Part shown: piece by piece, positions 12,665-12,703 of the stretch
Layout of the letters: every line of letters begins with the position of its first letter
Position numbering within the stretch: position 1 is the first letter of the stretch
Assembly: GCA_035540755.1 (NCBI GenBank)
Contig: DATLGD010000214.1
Coordinates: 1 to 12,703, forward strand
Source: DATLGD01 sp035540755
GTDB taxonomy: Bacteria; Actinomycetota; Actinomycetes; Mycobacteriales; SCTD01
Direction: 5' to 3'
Length of the DNA stretch: 12,703 nucleotides
The notes under the pieces: generated by a model
What the model was told of the DNA's origin: nothing
Database searches by the model: none
What the model saw: only the letters and a program-made list of their open reading frames with translations
Translations under genes and position numbers: made by a program

Positions 12665-12703
12665 CCCCCACCCCCACCCCCTGCGTCCGCGTCCTGACAC
12701 ACC

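Noticed and set aside
1..12703. Mobile elements, CRISPR arrays, tRNA or rRNA genes, phage attachment sites
   Set aside because: None seen. The gene content is conserved core chromosome with uniform base composition, and the only repeats are short local duplications.

Overview
The window is very GC-rich (by eye well above 70 %), uses many GTG starts, and carries a gene order well known from Actinobacteria. In Mycobacterium tuberculosis the matching block is Rv3907c-Rv3913 (pcnA, mutT4, Rv3909, mviN/murJ, sigM, rsmA, trxB2). This is a high-GC actinobacterium. Within that phylum a Geodermatophilaceae-like source (Blastococcus, Geodermatophilus, Modestobacter) is my guess from protein style only. 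In mycobacteria the block lies close to oriC, on the trx-cwlM-parAB-gid-yidC-rnpA-dnaA side, so an origin-proximal position is likely but not visible here.

Layout. At the left edge trxB runs leftward and its usual partner trxA would lie just outside; bases 1-33 hold no recognisable feature. Facing away from trxB is a rightward gene for a small zinc-finger/membrane protein. It converges on the end of a long leftward gene train, and a GC-rich hairpin lies between them. In transcription order, from about 10.26 kb down to 1.86 kb, the train is: NUDIX hydrolase, DUF6049 exported protein, murJ (lipid II flippase), a small TadE-like membrane protein, a membrane-anchored pseudokinase with an extracellular jelly-roll domain, sigM (ECF sigma factor) and its anti-sigma factor. 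DUF6049/murJ and sigM/anti-sigma overlap by 4 bases (GTGA), which suggests translational coupling. Upstream of the train is a leftward YbaK-type editing-domain gene, and divergent from it is the rightward pcnA (CCA-adding enzyme). Bases 12665-12703 hold nothing I can name. No stretch over 300 bases lacks a gene.

How the genes fit together. The block joins envelope construction (MurJ, the pseudokinase that in mycobacteria is fused to MurJ and recruits FhaA, and the DUF6049 protein) with an envelope/redox stress switch (SigM and its membrane-anchored zinc anti-sigma factor) and thiol reduction (TrxB). tRNA maintenance and quality control (PcnA, YbaK-like) and nucleotide clean-up (NUDIX) sit at one end.

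Most notable points: (1) the mycobacterial MurJ-pseudokinase fusion is here two separate proteins with an extra TadE-like gene between them; (2) a GGAAG-N18-GTT element upstream of trxB matches the SigR/SigH thiol-stress promoter pattern; (3) pcnA and the NUDIX gene both have a TANNNT box 7-8 bases before the start codon, the signature of leaderless transcripts, and the pcnA box is duplicated inside a perfect 27-bp tandem repeat. I found no mobile element, CRISPR array, rRNA or tRNA gene, and no wholly unknown multi-gene system.
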